Below the pieces are notes generated by a model. That model saw only the letters and a program-made list of their open reading frames with translations, was not told where the DNA came from and searched no databases. A stretch of 22,500 nucleotides of DNA from Symbiodinium natans (Eukaryota > Sar > Dinophyceae > Suessiales > Symbiodiniaceae). The translations under genes and the position numbers were made by a program. Shown one piece after another: positions 1-8,000 of the stretch (positions are counted from its first letter, which is position 1; each line of letters opens with the position of its first letter). The DNA lies in the NCBI GenBank assembly GCA_905221605.1, contig CAJNDS010001580.1:135001-157500 (forward strand), in the 5' to 3' direction.

Positions 1-89
1 AGCGCAGGGCTTGGGGATTTTGGGTAGGACAGCCCAAGTCCTCCGGAGCCAGGGCGTATGCCTGAGCCCCCCAGGTTGCTGCACATGGA

Positions 90-131
90 CCCTAAACCCT
101 AAACCCTAAACCCTAAACCCTAAACCCTAAA
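90..131 (-). repeat. Interstitial telomere-like array, CCCTAAA orientation
   Basis: About six tandem CCCTAAA units, the complement of the Arabidopsis-type telomere repeat TTTAGGG. It is internal and abuts the exon-like island at 132-297. Confidence 0.95.
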
Positions 132-297
132 CTACACCTGAGAACATGGGCTATGTGGACTTGGACATTCGGTTTTGGGCAGACCGCCCCAAATGGACAC
201 CGCAGCTCTGCTGCTTTTAGGGGCTGAGGCAGCCCGGGAACCTTGTATGTCTCAACCTTGAACTCCCATCCCAGCTCCCCTAAAGCACAAAGCATTT
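132..297. other. Exon-like GC-rich island, strand unresolved
   Basis: This follows a CCCTAAA array. On the plus strand an open stretch reads PENMGYVDLDIRFW then ADRPKWTPQLCC before a TAG near 217. On the minus strand a frame from 295 reads LGELGWEFKVETYKV and onward through the whole island. Both look protein-like, so the strand cannot be decided. No family is recognised. Confidence 0.25.
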
Positions 298-443
298 TCC
301 AAGAAGCTCTTGAATCCCACTCCCTAGGAAAGCCGTTCCCAAAAACCCTTGAACCCCGAAGCCCTCGAAACCTGACAGGCCTCTGCAGCTATGGAACTAG
401 CGCTTGTGGGTAACGCTTGCAGGGGAAGCCCTTAAAACAAGAC

Positions 444-444
<1 letters not shown>

Positions 445-475
<31 letters not shown>
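445..475. repeat. Poly-C run
   Basis: About 31 consecutive C residues. Length is likely unreliable in any assembly. It lies between unremarkable sequence and a TTTAGGG array. Confidence 0.95.
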
Positions 476-502
476 TACCCCTTGCAAGCTGAGCCCGAAA
501 GC

Positions 503-566
503 TAAGGGTTGGGTTTAGGGTTCAGGGTGTAGGGTTTAGGGTTTAGGCTTTAGGGTTTAGGGTTGG
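503..566 (+). repeat. Interstitial telomere-like array, TTTAGGG orientation, degenerate
   Basis: TTTAGGG units mixed with variants (TTCAGGG, TGTAGGG, CTTTAGG). Confidence 0.9.
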
Positions 567-644
567 ACCCTAATGTTTAATGGGTGACATCTGCATTACC
601 TCTGGGAGACCATGTTGAGCTGAAGGGTCTTTGCCACACCTCTG

Positions 645-786
645 CTTGGAGGTTCACGGTACTTACTAACCAATTATAGCTGTACTTATAACTCTACACA
701 TAACCACATTAGGGCACTTAAGGGGCTTACAAGTGAGTTATAGCTACAGTCACAATTATGGTTACTAAGTACCCTGAACCTCCAAG
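645..786. mobile_element. Fold-back element, family A, copy 1 (MITE-like)
   Basis: The two ends are inverted repeats beginning CTTGGAGGTTCA and ending TGAACCTCCAAG. The pairing continues inward with mismatches through (T)AATTAT and CTGTA, so most of the 142 bp can form one imperfect hairpin. It has no coding capacity. Two related copies lie at 967-1072 and 19606-19715. A target-site duplication is not clear. Confidence 0.7.
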
Positions 787-818
787 TGGACCTGACAACA
801 AAGATCCCACGCACGAAT

Positions 819-878
819 AAACCCTAAACCCTAAACCCTAAACCCTGAACCCTGAACCCTAAACCCTAAACCCTAAAG
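819..878 (-). repeat. Interstitial telomere-like array, CCCTAAA orientation
   Basis: About eight CCCTAAA units, two of them changed to CCCTGAA. Confidence 0.95.
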
Positions 879-966
879 GTTTCGGGTTCACCCTGAACCC
901 TCTCGGCAGTGCCTGATCCGACAGCCGATCCAGTGTGGCTGCTAGGGCCTGAACCCCCTTAGGGTG

Positions 967-1072
967 TCTACTTGGAGGTTCATGGTACTTATGAACCATA
1001 ACTTTATAACTGCATTAGGGCACTTAAGGGGCTTATAAGTGGGTTACTAAGTACCCTGAACCTCCAAGTAGA
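967..1072. mobile_element. Fold-back element, family A, copy 2
   Basis: The arms extend outward by four bases relative to copy 1: TCTACTTGGAGGTTCA at the left and TGAACCTCCAAGTAGA at the right, a perfect 16-bp inverted pair. The middle is shorter than in copy 1 but shares TTAGGGCACTTAAGGGGCTT. Confidence 0.7.
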
Positions 1073-1783
1073 GCTACCTGCTTGAAGCCCCTAAACCCAA
1101 GATCCTAAACTCTACCTGACTTGGGAGGTATTAACCAGGTAGCGAACGTTTCTGGCTTGGGTCAGTGGGTGTGCTGCAAGGGCCAATAAAGGCAGCTCTT
1201 TTTTCAAAGTTTGTTTCACAGAGGTTACCCTAAAGCCTAAAACCTTTTCTGACACCAGTCAGCACCTAAAGGGTGGGAGTAGCGGGAGAAGTGCGGCTCG
1301 CAGTGGGTTCAGGCTCGCCTTTTTTGTATGGTCAAAGCCGCAAGCAAGGGCCCGAAACCGAGGGAGTCTACGCGGGGTGCCCGGCAACCCAAGCACAAGG
1401 AGGCAATAAGCGCACAACCCCGGACCCCCAAACGCTAAACCTTGAACCCGCACTCCTTAACCCTGGAAGTCCTGGGGTAGTTGCAAGGGGTGCCCGCGTG
1501 CTTTGGAACCCTGTAACAAAGGTAACGGAACATATCAGGGACCGTGCCCCCTCACGGGTTGGATATTGGGTTTAGGGCCTTCGGGGTTTGAGGGTGTTTA
1601 AGGTTTAGGCCTAGGCTTGTGGGGCTTTTCGGGCTGAGGGATATGCCGTTTAGAGTTTAAGGATGTAGGGTTTCCGGGACGTACGGCTTGGGTCCCTCAG
1701 GCAATCTCGGGGCCCTAGCAAGATGCTCTCTTTCAGGACAGCCTGAAGTCGTCCGACCCCTTGTCCGCATCGTCCTTTTATGA
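1073..1783. other. Stretch without an identifiable gene
   Basis: Mostly degenerate telomere-like text (for example 1566-1690) with scattered GC-rich sequence. A plus frame at 1273-1575 is open for 100 codons, but it partly consists of CCCTAAA-type variants and matches no family I know. Confidence 0.5.
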
Positions 1784-1910
1784 GGGTTTACGAATACCAT
1801 GGACCCTGATTATTTAAAGTGGACCCCCAAATAGGCAGGATTCCCTTATTATAAAGACGATTCCCTTATTATAAAGACCCCAATAAGGTACGTCTAATTT
1901 CGGAAACCCC
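1784..1910 (+). mobile_element. Fold-back element, family C, copy 1, with internal 20-bp duplication
   Basis: The left end GGGTTTACGAAT pairs with the right end TTTCGGAAACCCC. The core CCCCCAAATAG..AGGATTCCC..GACCCCAATAAGGTAC is shared with the other family C copies. The unit GATTCCCTTATTATAAAGAC occurs twice in exact tandem at 1839-1858 and 1859-1878, and only in this copy. Confidence 0.65.
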
Positions 1911-1944
1911 ATCTGGGGCATCTGATTCGCCATGCCGACACACA

Positions 1945-2008
1945 CCTCCTCCTCCTCCTCCTCCTCCTCCTCCTCCTGCTCCTCCTCCTCATCCTCCTCC
2001 TCCTCCTG
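1945..2008. repeat. (TCC)n microsatellite
   Basis: A trinucleotide run with a few interruptions. It makes a poly-Glu minus-strand frame that is not a gene. Confidence 0.95.
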
Positions 2009-2150
2009 GTAATCATTGCTCAAGGGATTGAGACTGGCAACCCCCTATTGTTGTACCCCTAAGCTTCCCTTCTGCTCCTAATCTGGCCTTTATGCTACCT
2101 CAAAGATCTTAGCAAAGGGCGGGTACCACCTTAGAGGGTGTAATGGTAAA

Positions 2151-2170
2151 GTCCCTTGAGTTCAAGGGAC
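2151..2170. repeat. Near-perfect 20-bp palindrome
   Basis: GTCCCTTGA, a two-base centre GT, then TCAAGGGAC. The nine-base arms are perfect. It abuts the fold-back element at 2171. Confidence 0.7.
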
Positions 2171-2306
2171 TAAAGGAGGGACCCTTATGAGGGACCTTAG
2201 GGGCTATTTGGGGGTTATTTAGGGTATATAGGCACTATATACGGTATATATAGGGGTGTTATCGGGGAGTAAGAGTAAAGGTCCCTTCTAGGGGTCCCTC
2301 CTTATA
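2171..2306. mobile_element. Fold-back element, family E (single copy)
   Basis: The left arm AAAGGAGGGACCCTTA..GAGGGACCTTA pairs with the right arm TAAAGGTCCCTTCTAGGGGT followed by CCCTCCTTA. The loop is AT-rich with TATATA stretches. No coding capacity. Confidence 0.55.
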
Positions 2307-2669
2307 CCCCTCAATGAGTTGCTGTCCTGCACAGCCAAGGCTTCCTTTGCAGCCTTCTTGTGTTCTGTGACGAGGAGAGTCGGGAGCACGCTGACGGAAT
2401 CTGGGCATCCGGAAATATCCTAAACCCTAAGCCCTAAAGCCTGAACTTAAAAAACCTGAACTTGAAAACGGTCCCTCTTGTGCTTCAGACTCTGAGCACC
2501 CGACGGCGTCCTCATCCTCCGGCGTCTCTTCCGGTGGATGGTCCACCTCCAGAGCTCAGCGGGCAAAACATGTTTGGACTGGGGGGCTGAGGAATTCAGA
2601 GAAACCCTTAAACCCAACAAGCTCTTAGCGCCTGAAGTAAGGCTAGAGACCTTATAGCCCTTATCCCTG

Positions 2670-2735
2670 AAAAACCCTAAACCCTAAACCCTAAACCCTA
2701 AACCCTAAACCCTAGCCCTAAACCCTAACCCCTAA
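2670..2735 (-). repeat. Interstitial telomere-like array, CCCTAAA orientation
   Basis: About nine units. This is the left bracket of the island at 2736-2860. Confidence 0.95.
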
Positions 2736-2860
2736 GAGGCATCTTGTTTCGGCCTCCGCGTGGCTGAGCAGAGCCCGGAGGACGGAGCCGCGCCGGGGCG
2801 GCGACGCCGCCGCCAGGGCTGCGAGCTGCGACAAGTTGAGAGCCCGGTGCCTTTTCCAGG
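2736..2860. other. Exon-like GC-rich island bracketed by inverted telomere-like arrays
   Basis: Very GC-rich. The minus strand gives an open leucine/alanine-rich reading LSQLAALAAASPPRRGSVLR then ALLSHAEAETRCL. A plus reading (RHLVSASAWLSRARR..) is also open. On the plus strand the right edge CCAGG|GTTTAGGG could serve as a GT donor formed by the repeat itself. No family is recognised. Confidence 0.3.
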
Positions 2861-3241
2861 GTTTAGGGTTTAGGGTTTGGGGTTTCGGGGTTGAGAGCCC
2901 GGTGCCTTTCCAGGCTTTAAGACTTTAAGGAGGGCTTAGGGTTTGGGTTTAGGGTTTAGGGTTTAGGGTTTAGGGTTTAGGGTTTAGGGTTTAGGGTTTA
3001 GGGTTTAGGGTTTAGGGTTTAGGGTTTAGGGTTTAGGGTTTAGGGTTTAGGGTTTAGGGTTTAGGGTTCAGGGCTTAGGGTTCAGGGTTCGGGGTTGAGG
3101 GTTCGGGGTTCAGGGTTTAGGGGTTCGGGTTGGGATGTTCCCCCTTAGTGCCTTTCCAGGAAGGAAGGGTATTAAATATATGGGGGTGTAGGGTTTTAGG
3201 GTTTAGGGCTTAGGGGTGAAGAGAGCTCGGTGCCTTTCCAC
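2838..3241 (+). repeat. Dispersed GAGAGCCCGGTGCCTTTCCA motif
   Basis: A roughly 20-base non-telomeric motif recurs at about 2837-2859, 2893-2914 and 3220-3241 (GAGAGCTCGGTGCC in the last), between TTTAGGG arrays. A shorter match, GTGCCTTTCCAGG, occurs near 3148. This suggests local duplication of island edge plus array. Confidence 0.6.
2861..3131 (+). repeat. Long interstitial telomere-like array, TTTAGGG orientation
   Basis: A short array at 2861-2890, then from about 2940 an almost pure run of TTTAGGG to about 3070, fading into TTCAGGG and TTCGGGG variants. Confidence 0.97.
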
Positions 3242-3461
3242 TTTGAGATTGGAGGATTTTGGGGTTAAGGGCTTCGGGTTTAGGATTTTAGGGTTTAGGA
3301 TCTGTTGGTGTAGGATTTTTGGGGTTCCGGGTTTAGGGTTTGACTATTTGAAGGTGTTTGGGGCTTCGGGTTTTGAGAACTTGCCCAGGATTGAGGGGGC
3401 CTTAAACACTTTGAACTGCGCTGGCAGTCGTGCTTAGCTGTCTTGCCTGAAGCTTGAGCGG

Positions 3462-3647
3462 ATTTAGGGTTTAGGGTTTAGGGTTTAGGGTTTAGGGTAG
3501 GGTTTAGGGTTTAGGGTTTAGGGTTTAGGGTTTAGGGTTTAGGGTTTAGGGTTTAGGGTATAGGGTATAGGGTATAGGGTATAGGGTATAGGGTTTAGGG
3601 TTTAGGGTTTAGGGTTTAGGGTTTAGGGTTTAGGGTTTAGGGCTTAG
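3462..3647 (+). repeat. Interstitial telomere-like array with TATAGGG variant block
   Basis: A near-pure TTTAGGG array interrupted at about 3558-3592 by five consecutive TATAGGG units, then TTTAGGG again. The contiguous variant block indicates local amplification of a mutated unit. Confidence 0.97.
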
Positions 3648-3780
3648 GAGCGCTGTGGGCCCCTAGGATGGCCTGCACAACGCTTCGGCCATGAGCGTGC
3701 CCAACGCCCGCGCCAGGTCGGCGGTGGCTGCGCGCTGCGAGCAGTGCGCCAGGGCCCTGACGCACAAGGGAGATGCATCG
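3648..3780 (+). other. Exon-like island (candidate plus-strand exon)
   Basis: After CCCTAG at 3661-3666 the plus frame is open for 38 codons to a TGA at 3781, reading DGLHNASAMSVPNARARSAV then AARCEQCARALTHKG. The AG|G start fits a dinoflagellate acceptor. No family is recognised; it could be chance in GC-rich sequence. Confidence 0.3.
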
Positions 3781-3893
3781 TGACATCTATACTCCCCTTA
3801 GAACCTTACTAAAATACATGTTTTTGATATCCTCTTGGGTTCGATATAAAAAAACATTAAAAAAAGATTCCCAAGGGAGATGCATCGTTACAT
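3766..3893. mobile_element. Short insertion flanked by 21-bp direct repeats
   Basis: AAGGGAGATGCATCG plus six more bases at 3766-3786 recurs at 3873-3893 with one mismatch. The 86 bp between them are AT-rich and end in two A-runs (AAAAAAA and AAAAAAA) before GATTCCC. The direct repeats and A-rich 3' end resemble a SINE-like or processed insertion with a target-site duplication, but the body matches nothing I know. Confidence 0.45.
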
Positions 3894-4241
3894 GGGGAGG
3901 CTCCGGGAAAAGTAATGGTTCCTGTACTAAGTCGCATGGTGTCTCGGGTTATATTCAGGGGACAATCCTTCACCTCGACGGGCCTGTACGGCTTCATGGG
4001 GGGGCGCATGTGGTTTATGAATCGTAGGCTGCAGCAGCTCGCCCCACGCGGGACTCCAACAACGGCGACATGCATGTATGCAACAGTACGCAACCAACAA
4101 AAAAGCCCGACACAGAATCCAGGATGGAATGACCGCGAATCTGATTTATTGGGCCAATTCATGTACTTCTCGTCAGGGCCCAGCAGGAGTCTATCCTTTT
4201 GCGGAATCATGAATGGAAGTCCCGGCGATCCCTTTTGGGAA
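3894..4241. other. Unique stretch without recognised gene
   Basis: Moderate-GC sequence with no telomere-like repeats. Frames of 114 (plus) and 172 (minus) codons cross it, but they overlap each other and run into the TA microsatellite. No domain is recognisable. Confidence 0.4.
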
Positions 4242-4282
4242 ATATATATATATATATAGATATATAGATATAGATATATATG
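4242..4282. repeat. (TA)n/(TAGA)n microsatellite
   Basis: Alternating TA with TAGATA interruptions. Confidence 0.95.
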
Positions 4283-4428
4283 AAAAAATGCACGTCTTTC
4301 GTCTGAAAACCAGACCTTTAAAAGCACGCGCACTGCAGTGTATGCTTCGCTTATCATCTGATCCTTGCTTCTCATGCCTTGCTTGAAGGGTTCAGGGCTT
4401 CGCCCTTGTCCGACTGCTGCCAGGATGA

Positions 4429-4467
4429 GACCCTAAACCCTAAACCGTAAACCCTAAACCCTAAACG
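4429..4467 (-). repeat. Interstitial telomere-like array, CCCTAAA orientation
   Basis: Five units, one mutated to CCGTAAA. Confidence 0.9.
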
Positions 4468-4589
4468 CAAGACTTGCGTCGCGACTTAGTCACGAAGCCC
4501 CGAATCCAGCCGAGCCCCACTCCCAGGCCATGAACCCTGAGCCCCCAGCCCCAAAGGAACCCCAAACCCCAAACATCTCCAGCCCTGGA

Positions 4590-4755
4590 CCCCTAAACCC
4601 TATATCCTAAACCCTAAACCCTATAATATCCTAAACCCTAAACACTAAACCCTAAACTTCCCTAAGCCCAAAACCCTAAAGGATGCAGGCCTAGAACCCG
4701 AAACCCTAAACCCGAAACCCTAAACTTCCCTAAGCCCAAAACCCTGAAGACCCTA
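4590..4755 (-). repeat. Degenerate CCCTAAA array with tandem 77-bp duplication
   Basis: The segment CTTCCCTAAGCCCAAAACCC followed by GGATGCAGGCCT occurs twice (starting near 4658 and 4723), so part of the array was duplicated together with non-telomeric sequence. Confidence 0.8.
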
Positions 4756-4868
4756 AAGGATGCAGGCCTCGAAGCGGCAACCAGCTCCTGACGCAGCGAT
4801 GCAGCCAGGAGCTTGGGTGCTTCTTACGATTTTTTGCGACTTTTCCCACACCATGGCCGGATGATTTC
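4756..4868. other. Exon-like island bracketed by inverted arrays
   Basis: The plus frame from about 4751 reads MQASKRQPAPDAAMQPGAWV then LLTIFCDFSHTMAG and stops. The minus strand reads APKLLAASLRQELVAASRPA after a possible acceptor CGTAAG. Strand unresolved. Confidence 0.25.
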
Positions 4869-4965
4869 GGGTTTAGGGTTTAGGGGCTTAGGGTTTTGGG
4901 TTTAGGGTTTAGGGGTTTAGGGTTTAGGGTTTAGGGCTTCGGGCTTCGGGCTTAGGGCTTAGGCA
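4869..4965 (+). repeat. Interstitial telomere-like array, TTTAGGG orientation
   Basis: TTTAGGG with TTTAGGGG and CTTCGGG variants. Confidence 0.93.
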
Positions 4966-5067
4966 ACCCACCCGCCTGCGCAGCCAGGCGCCCAGCCATG
5001 GCCGCCACCCGCGGTGCCACGAGGCCCAGCAGCCTTGGCAGTCGCACCCGAAGTTCGCAACAGGGAT
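4966..5067. other. Exon-like GC-rich island between G-strand and C-strand arrays
   Basis: Open plus readings include QPWPPPAVPRGPAALAVAPE in one frame and MAATRGATRPSSLGSRTRSS in another. It is bracketed in the opposite order to most islands (TTTAGGG left, CCCTAAA right). Confidence 0.2.
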
Positions 5068-5254
5068 CCTAAACCCTAAACCCAAAACCCAAAACCCAAA
5101 ACCCTAAACACTAAACCCCTAAACCCCTAAACCCCTAAACCCCTAAACCCCTAAACCCCTAAAACCCTAAACCCTAAACCCCTAAACCCCTAAACCCTAA
5201 ACCCCTAAACCCCTAAACCCCTAAACCCCTAAACCCCTAAACCCTAAACCCAAA
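5068..5254 (-). repeat. Array dominated by the 8-mer CCCCTAAA
   Basis: Long blocks of CCCCTAAA (TTTAGGGG) alternate with CCCTAAA. The octamer occurs in consecutive runs, so it spread by local amplification rather than scattered errors. Confidence 0.95.
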
Positions 5255-5415
5255 TCCCTAAGCTGAGGAGAAATCTGAATTATCGGCCCTTGGTGTAAGG
5301 GTGGGGGGGAATCCAAGGGCTCCCAAAGAAAGAAGCCCTTTCTAAGGGCCCTTGTGGCGAGGCCAACCCTTATAAGCCCTACAACCCTGAACCCTATAAC
5401 CCTGTTGCCTAAACT

Positions 5416-5476
5416 CCCTAAACCCTAAACCCTAAACCCTAAACCCTAAACCCTAAACCCTAAACCCTAAACCCTG
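5416..5476 (-). repeat. Interstitial telomere-like array, CCCTAAA orientation
   Basis: About eight near-perfect units. Confidence 0.95.
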
Positions 5477-5481
5477 AACCT

Positions 5482-5577
5482 CCCGGAAGCGTCGTCGGTG
5501 AAGCGGAGGAGCCTCGGTGCGTCGACGCCACGGAGCAGCTGCAGACCTCCAGTTTGCTAGAGCTGGCCCTCCCTAAG
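5482..5577 (+). other. Exon-like island (candidate plus-strand exon)
   Basis: A 32-codon open plus frame reads PGSVVGEAEEPRCVDATEQL then QTSSLLELALPK and runs into the next CCCTAAA array. The composition is that of soluble protein; two of the three minus frames contain stops. No family recognised. Confidence 0.3.
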
Positions 5578-5675
5578 ACCCTAAGACCCTAAAACCCTAA
5601 ACCCTGAACCTAAACCGTAAACCCTAACCCTAGCCCTAAACCCTAAACCCTAAACCCTAAAACCTTAAAACCCTC
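5578..5675 (-). repeat. Degenerate CCCTAAA array
   Basis: Mixture of CCCTAAA, CCCTAAG, CCGTAAA and CCCTAGC. Confidence 0.9.
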
Positions 5676-5804
5676 AAACCCCAAAGCCGAATGTAGGGGC
5701 TGGTGGGGTTGGTTTGGGGGTTTGGGGGTTTGGGGACTCCGCTAGGGTTGATGTGGCTTTTCGGGCGTCAAAGTGATAGTTGCAGAGGGTGAAACGTCGC
5801 ACTC

Positions 5805-5805
<1 letters not shown>

Positions 5806-5841
<36 letters not shown>
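5806..5841. repeat. (GA)n microsatellite
   Basis: About 18 GA units. Confidence 0.97.
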
Positions 5842-5842
<1 letters not shown>

Positions 5843-5940
5843 AGGGCGCTTTCACTTGGGTCTGTGGGCCATTGGGGTGCCAAGCTTCAGGTTTGAAGGA
5901 CTGGTTTTGGGGATTTCTGGGTTTCGGGCTTCGGGGTTTG

Positions 5941-6046
5941 CGATTTAAAGCAACACCTGGCCAGAAAACAAGCGCCCAGGCACAGATCACCAGCTGTGCC
6001 GGCGAGATGTCTGCGGAGCTGGACATCTGCAGTGCGTTCTTGAGCA
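5941..6046. other. Exon-like island, strand unresolved
   Basis: The minus strand reads NALQMSSSADISPAQLVICA then WALVFWP after a C-rich tract and AAG, ending at CCAG|GTGTTG, a good donor. ISPAQLVICAWAL faintly recalls the repeated FSPQxLANTAWA pattern of organellar RAP/heptatricopeptide proteins, but one match is not enough. The plus strand also reads openly (KATPGQKTSAQAQITSCAGE..). Confidence 0.25.
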
Positions 6047-6061
6047 GGGGGGGGGGGGGGG
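6047..6061. repeat. Poly-G run
   Basis: 15 consecutive G. Confidence 0.95.
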
Positions 6062-6428
6062 CACATGAACACAAGCAAGGATTTTGAGGGCCGAACTACA
6101 CCCCCAAAAGCACAAAACCCCCAGAACCCCAAACCCAAAAAGCCTTGAACCCCAGACCCAAGGAACCCGAAACCCGAGCCTGGACGAAGCCTGAAAGCTA
6201 AAACGTCCCAGGCGCAGGATTTAAGGTGAATAGGGTTTAGGGTTCGGGCTTATGAACCGCAAACCGCCTTGCCCCCCCACCCCCTCGGAAGAAAAACGAA
6301 CTATCAGATGTAATCTTAAGTAAGCTTGAGAAAAATATACCTCAAAACAGCACCTACACCGCAAGCTGAAGTTGAGGGCTTGTGGTTTGCACGAAACCTT
6401 GTCAACGAAGATAGGTTCTGTAGTATTG
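6062..6428. other. Stretch without recognised gene
   Basis: Degenerate CCCxAAA text to about 6175, a short TTTAGGG remnant near 6235, then unique AT-richer sequence to 6428. Nothing identifiable. Confidence 0.5.
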
Positions 6429-6455
6429 GACCCTAAACCCTAAACCCTAAACCCT
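6429..6455 (-). repeat. Interstitial telomere-like array, CCCTAAA orientation
   Basis: Almost four units; left bracket of the next island. Confidence 0.92.
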
Positions 6456-6460
6456 TGAAG

Positions 6461-6542
6461 GCTTTCGTGCCACGATCCCGCGGAGCTGGCGCCTGCCGCT
6501 GCATGCGCTCGAGAAGGGGAGGCAAGGCTCGATCCTGCCGGG
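6461..6542. other. Exon-like island bracketed by inverted arrays
   Basis: Plus: acceptor TTGAAG|G, reading FRATIPRSWRLPLHALEKGR then QGSILPG, donor GGG|GTTTTA. Minus: acceptor GGCAG|G, reading DRALPPLLERMQRQAPAPRD then RGTKAFK, with the donor formed by G|GTTTAGGG of the flanking array. Both are credible, so the strand is open. Confidence 0.3.
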
Positions 6543-6586
6543 GTTTTATCTCTGGGGTTGCAGGGTTTAGGGGTTTGGGCTGTAGG

Positions 6587-6605
6587 GGGTTTAAGGCCTA
6601 AACCC
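6587..6605. repeat. Head-to-head telomere-repeat junction
   Basis: GGGTTTAAGGCCTAAACCC: a G-strand unit meets a C-strand unit with only a short AGG-type centre, as in a telomere-telomere fusion point. Confidence 0.6.
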
Positions 6606-6630
6606 TAAACCCTAAACCCTGAACCCTAAA

Positions 6631-6765
6631 GTCGAGTCTCACATCTTCCCTCTCCACATCTGAACTCCGTATGTAGACCCTGGCCCTCCACCATCGGAAC
6701 GTTCCGAATTCTCCAAATAGGGGCACGTAGCAAATGGCGAGGAGAACGTCGATGAACTTCAGGAG
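6631..6765 (-). other. Candidate minus-strand exon, membrane-like segment
   Basis: Directly after CCCTAAG (minus strand, ending in AG at 6766) a 45-codon frame is open: it contains FIDVLLAICYVPLFGEFGTF, then RWWRARVYIRSSDVEREDVR. The first part is hydrophobic enough for a membrane helix, followed by a basic patch, which is unlike the repeat-derived frames nearby. It continues into the CCCTAAA-side array. I recognise no family. The island is bracketed by CCCTAAA at the left and TTTAGGG at the right. Confidence 0.4.
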
Positions 6766-6870
6766 CTTAGGGTTTAGGGCTTGGAGTTTAGGGCTTTAGG
6801 GTTTTAGGGTTTAGGGCTTTAGGGTTTTAGGGTTTAGGGCTTGGAGTTTGGAGTTTAGGGTTTAAGGCTT
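6766..6870 (+). repeat. Interstitial telomere-like array, TTTAGGG orientation
   Basis: TTTAGGG with GGGCTTTAGGGTTTTAGG composite units repeated. Confidence 0.93.
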
Positions 6871-7240
6871 AGCATATCTTAGCATGTCACGTGGCCGGGA
6901 AGAGGGCTGACAGGAACACCGATGTGGCTTGTACATATGTTGCAAGGCCCCAAAGCCCCATTTTCGGGCCATGCGATCATGTGTTCAATAATTTTACATC
7001 ATGCATAGCCTGCTACACCACTGTTGCCACATGAAATCAGGCCGATGCTTCAAGTAACAAAAAGCATCTGTCTGGTTTTGCAAACGCTATAATCGCATAC
7101 TAAGCGCTTATCAGTGGTATATTTTGGTACTCAGTAGAACGATTATTATATATGTCATATATGCCTCTTCGCTATGAATGTCAATATGCGTTCGTTCACA
7201 TATCATGTACATGGATTCTTGTACACATTCGCACACTTCT
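6871..7240. other. AT-rich unique stretch, nothing identified
   Basis: Low-GC sequence without telomere-like repeats, long open frames or RNA-gene motifs that I can see. Confidence 0.5.
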
Positions 7241-7300
7241 TGGGTTTCGGGTTTGTGGGTTTGGGGGCTTTAGGGCCTGTAGGGTTTTCCGGTAGGGTGG

Positions 7301-7374
7301 ACCCTAAACCCTAAACCCTAAACCCTAAACCCTAAACCCTAAACCCTAAACGCCCTGAACCCTAAACCCTAAAC
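7301..7374 (-). repeat. Interstitial telomere-like array, CCCTAAA orientation
   Basis: About ten units; a G-to-C strand switch (GTAGGGTGGACCCTAAA) occurs just upstream. Confidence 0.95.
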
Positions 7375-7465
7375 ATGGCCGTGTGGTCCTGCTCGCTGGG
7401 TGGGCCCGCCAGCAGCTGCTCCAACGACTTCAGCGACAGCCTTGAGGTGACTGAGGGTGCTAGGC
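7375..7465. other. Exon-like island bracketed by inverted arrays
   Basis: The minus strand reads LSLKSLEQLLAGPPSEQDHT, a helix-like sequence, downstream of AG dinucleotides; the plus strand reads MAVWSCSLGGPASSCSNDFS. Strand unresolved, no family recognised. Confidence 0.3.
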
Positions 7466-7548
7466 TTAGGGTTTAGGGTTTAGGGTTTAGGGTTTAGGGT
7501 GTGGGGTTTAGGGTCTAGGTTTTAGGCTTTAGGTTTTAGGGTTTAGGG
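7466..7548 (+). repeat. Interstitial telomere-like array, TTTAGGG orientation
   Basis: Five clean units and then variants (GTGGGG, TCTAGG, TTTTAGG). Confidence 0.93.
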
Positions 7549-7769
7549 GCTGAATACCCTTGCTAGCCCCCAAAAAAGGTGAACCTTGTATATAGTAGGA
7601 TTCTATATAAACAAAAAAGTTAAAGTGCACCTACCCAGTCCCTAAGTAGGGTTTACGGGCTCAGGGTATCAGGATGCGAGTTGTCCATGAGGGTCCGTTT
7701 TGGGCGGAACCCCTTTCTTTCCACCCGAGGTGGTGGTCATGATGCGCACCCCCCACCTCCTCAATGCTA

Positions 7770-7836
7770 GGGGGTGGGGGGGGGGGGGGGGGGGGGGGGA
7801 GGGGGGGGCGGGGGGGGCGGGGGGGGCGGGGAGGAG
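7770..7836. repeat. Poly-G/G-rich tract
   Basis: A run of about 24 G at 7776-7799, then G-blocks separated by single A or C. It has obvious G-quadruplex potential. Confidence 0.93.
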
Positions 7837-7918
7837 CGGAGCGGGTAGTATGAGGGGGCAGTAGGGGAACCCATGATGGATAGACGCACAAGAAGGGGCT
7901 TTTCGTTGGTGGCCCTAC

Positions 7919-8000
7919 TTTGGGATGTTCCCCCTTGTACGAACAGTCCTTAATGGCGATTATCATAGGGGCTACTATCACCAAGGGTAAGGGTTTGATG
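7919..8000 (+). mobile_element. Fold-back family B, copy 1 (3' end uncertain)
   Basis: Starts TTGGGATGTTCCCCCTT and shares ACAGTCCTTAAT and TATCATAGGGG with the copy at 16788-16891. The right arm is poorly conserved. Confidence 0.5.

Noticed and set aside
1814-2023. Minus-strand frame with a poly-Glu tract
   Set aside because: Produced by the (TCC)n microsatellite.
3216-3437. Plus-strand frame of 73 codons
   Set aside because: Mostly translated TTTAGGG variants (GFGVKGFGFRI-type text).
3857-4375. 172-codon minus-strand frame
   Set aside because: Its N-terminal third is a translated TA microsatellite, and the rest has no recognisable domain and competes with a plus frame over the same bases.
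5941-6046. RAP/heptatricopeptide gene
   Set aside because: Only one weak repeat-like match; kept as an unassigned island.
5674-6138. Overlapping minus frames rich in SLSLSL or KPRNPQNP
   Set aside because: Translated (GA)n and CCCxAAA text, except the short island at 5941-6046 listed as a feature.
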